NCBI GenBank assembly: GCA_019695175.1
Contig: JAIBAM010000022.1
Location: forward strand, 1 to 45,898
DNA from: Bdellovibrionales bacterium
Lineage (GTDB): Bacteria; Bdellovibrionota; Bdellovibrionia; Bdellovibrionales; UBA1609
Reading direction: 5' to 3'
DNA length: 45,898 nucleotides
How positions within the stretch are numbered: the first letter of the stretch is position 1; every line of letters starts with the position of its first letter. Position numbers and translations under genes: made by a program. Shown here piece by piece: positions 44,352-45,898 of this stretch. Below the pieces are notes generated by a model that saw nothing but the letters and a program-made list of their open reading frames with translations, did no database searches and was not told the DNA's origin.

Positions 44352-45374
44352 ATGGTTTTGAAATTACATCATACAATCATAACCAAAATTATATTGATGG
44401 TTTTAATTCTACCACTGAAAGTTGCCGAAGCGCGAACGGGCGATTCTTCAAAGCCAATAGATCAGATCAATGCCCCAACAAACTTACCCCATCTGGTTGA
44501 TGCTATGGCTCGTGTTTTATGGCAACTTATGGTGAATCATGGGTTTGGTGGTTCGGTGCGTCGAGCGGCTCAAGTAAGGAATGGGGAAAGAATTTCCTCA
44601 TTAGATTTTGCAATTTTAATGGAATTACATCGGATTCGTTTAGCCATTCTTGCTAAAACTCTTTTAAATTCAGCGCCTGGTTTATTTGAAGTTAGAGCAG
44701 GAGATGTCACTATGGGATTGTTGATGGCACATGATGCTGAGAAATGCGTTATGGCACCTGAATATTTAATGTTTACAAGGAGTCAAAATCCAGAGCAGTT
44801 AGTTTCGGATGAGGTCAGTCATCCATTACAATTTTTGATTCAAGTTTATGGAACGAGTGTTATGGATAGAACGGCCATCGAAAAGCTGAACGCTAGCGGT
44901 CATATTTATCGTGAACTTTTATTTTCTAATGGATGGAGTTTTAATCCAATGTTGGATTTCGGAGAAAAAAGCGAGCCAATCGCTCAATCAATGAAAATAG
45001 AGTATAAACTTATTGAGCTCATAGTGGATCAATTGGATACGATTTTAAGTTTTGATCGAGCGAGGGAATTAGCAAGGAGAACCCGTCACGACGATCTTCA
45101 ATTAATGCTGAGAAGGGTTCAAAATAGTCAAGAGCTGAGAGATTTTTTAAACCTGTTTAATAAAGCAAAAGTCGCTGATATAGAATCAAGGCTTTTTTTG
45201 CATTTACAAAACTTGGCTAGGGATTATCAGGTATTAACTTCTGGTGTTGATGGCAATCTTGTTGCAAGAGTTAGAGATAAACTCTTTAAAATGAGAAGGG
45301 ATTCTTCTTTTGTTGATAGGACAACTGGAAGGGAGGGCGTTGGAACTTATAGCTGTGTGAATCTCCTTAAATAG
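44352..45374 (+). CDS. Exported protein of unknown function
   Basis: 340 residues from the ATG at 44352, which has GAGGGG a few bases upstream. The longer frame from TTG 44211 has no SD and would hide the signal peptide. The N terminus MVLKLHHTIITKIILMVLILPLKVAEAR is a Sec signal likely cut after AEA. The mature protein is mostly helical, with a single MALPE/MAPEY-type region and only two cysteines. No family is recognised. It converges with tsaE 100 bases away. Confidence 0.6.
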   Translation: MVLKLHHTIITKIILMVLILPLKVAEARTGDSSKPIDQINAPTNLPHLVDAMARVLWQLMVNHGFGGSVRRAAQVRNGERISSLDFAILMELHRIRLAILAKTLLNSAPGLFEVRAGDVTMGLLMAHDAEKCVMAPEYLMFTRSQNPEQLVSDEVSHPLQFLIQVYGTSVMDRTAIEKLNASGHIYRELLFSNGWSFNPMLDFGEKSEPIAQSMKIEYKLIELIVDQLDTILSFDRARELARRTRHDDLQLMLRRVQNSQELRDFLNLFNKAKVADIESRLFLHLQNLARDYQVLTSGVDGNLVARVRDKLFKMRRDSSFVDRTTGREGVGTYSCVNLLK

Positions 45375-45474
45375 TTCCAGTTTCAATTTATGGATTCAGT
45401 GTTTTTTGAGAACCTTCGTTAAAAAAATCAGATCAAGTGCTGCGAATTTATATAAACCAATCATTATTTTTATC

Positions 45475-45898
45475 TCATTCAATTTGCAGTGTTCTAATTT
45501 CTGTTCCTGAATCATTAATAAAATCCATTATTATTTTTATTTGATTCCAATTTTTTGGCCAAAAATGAGTCGGCAGCTTTTCAGCCCACTCGATGATGAT
45601 AAGAAAATCTCTCTGCGACTCTCCATTTTCGGGAGTCAAAGTAGGTTCTAAAAATAAATCCCATAAACCGGTGGATTCAAATTCTTCTTCATTACGTAGC
45701 CGATAAAGGTCCAGGTGATGAATAGTTGTGTGTTTATCGGACTGTTTGGAGTCATAAGTATGATGCAGAGAAAAGGTGGGTGAAGAGATTTGGTTTTTTG
45801 GTACATTTAATTCATTAAGTAGAAATTGAACCAATTGGGTTTTACCAACTCCTAGGGGGCCTGAAATAAGTAGTAGTTGTTTTGGATTTAGTTTGGCC
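45475..45898 (-). CDS. tsaE: tRNA threonylcarbamoyladenosine biosynthesis ATPase TsaE, 5'-truncated by window edge
   Basis: The frame is open to the window edge, so the start is beyond 45898 and 140 codons are visible. Walker A GPLGVGKTQL is followed by SPTFSLHHTY, the HHLDLYRL motif, GLWDLFLEP and IIIEWAEKLP, all in TsaE order. TsaE works with TsaB and TsaD to make t6A37 in tRNAs reading ANN codons. The C terminus is complete (FINDSGTEIRTLQIE). The Leu-Val start seen inside the frame at 45834 is not the true start because the Walker A lies upstream of it. Confidence 0.93.
   Translation of the reverse strand, partial: AKLNPKQLLLISGPLGVGKTQLVQFLLNELNVPKNQISSPTFSLHHTYDSKQSDKHTTIHHLDLYRLRNEEEFESTGLWDLFLEPTLTPENGESQRDFLIIIEWAEKLPTHFWPKNWNQIKIIMDFINDSGTEIRTLQIE

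Noticed and set aside
1-45898. CRISPR arrays, prophage, insertion sequences, tRNA or rRNA genes
   Set aside because: No regularly spaced repeats, transposase or integrase motifs, or tRNA cloverleaf signals were seen in reading; a dedicated search could still find a short RNA gene.

Overview
The window is a compact bacterial chromosome segment, AT-rich by eye, with both strands densely coded. Many genes encode secreted or envelope proteins, and some start at TTG or GTG behind good Shine-Dalgarno (SD) sequences. Type IV minor pilins, a TPR lytic transglycosylase, a fused 2-oxoacid dehydrogenase E1, imidazolonepropionase and large unrecognised exported proteins occur together. This mix suggests a Bdellovibrionota-like (predatory or predator-related) lineage of lower GC than Bdellovibrio bacteriovorus. 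The assignment is inference from gene content. I saw no rRNA, tRNA, CRISPR array, insertion sequence, integrase or phage gene, so this looks like core chromosome with lineage-specific envelope genes.

Layout. 1-6610: a tightly packed plus-strand operon of minor pilins (PilX-like, pseudopilin, PilW-like) with a Cys-rich partial gene upstream, and an EF-hand protein and another exported protein downstream. 6846-9566: an exported unknown, then a double-length MurQ/GKRP-like SIS protein. 9648-12987 (minus): ppk1 then ddl. 13423-18061: an orphan PilX-like membrane protein, a large anchored protein with an outer-membrane-like C terminus, and a GAF-like protein with a Q/N repeat. 18095-22058 (minus): a MerC-family protein behind a CRP/FNR-like palindrome, and three exported or anchored unknowns. 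22119-22178 holds two overlapping perfect inverted repeats in front of hutI. 23759-28409: a small unknown, a Flp-type pilin, a PlsC-like acyltransferase divergent from glpK, and radA. 28588-34871: an Slt-type transglycosylase and oppABC without ATPase genes. 35009-38280 (minus): a fused E1 alpha/beta translationally coupled to a FabD-like acyltransferase lacking the usual malonate-binding Arg. 38589-39755: gcdH. 39976-43441 (minus): the conserved prs-rplY-pth-ychF housekeeping run. Then a STAS protein, an exported unknown and a truncated tsaE.

How the genes fit together. Peptidoglycan functions (ddl, Slt, possibly the MurQ-like protein), peptide import (oppABC), amino-acid catabolism (hutI, gcdH, 2-oxoacid E1), glycerol/phospholipid metabolism (glpK, plsC) and polyphosphate (ppk1) fit an organism living on protein- and lipid-rich material such as prey. 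The pilus genes fit surface motility or attachment. Nothing here is a clear-cut new defence or mobile system. The most unusual items are the E1 plus acyltransferase pair, the GKRP-like SIS protein, the 36-bp palindrome with an alternative overlapping hairpin, two SD-sequestering hairpins (oppA and the Flp pilin), and a start-less small frame abutting gcdH.
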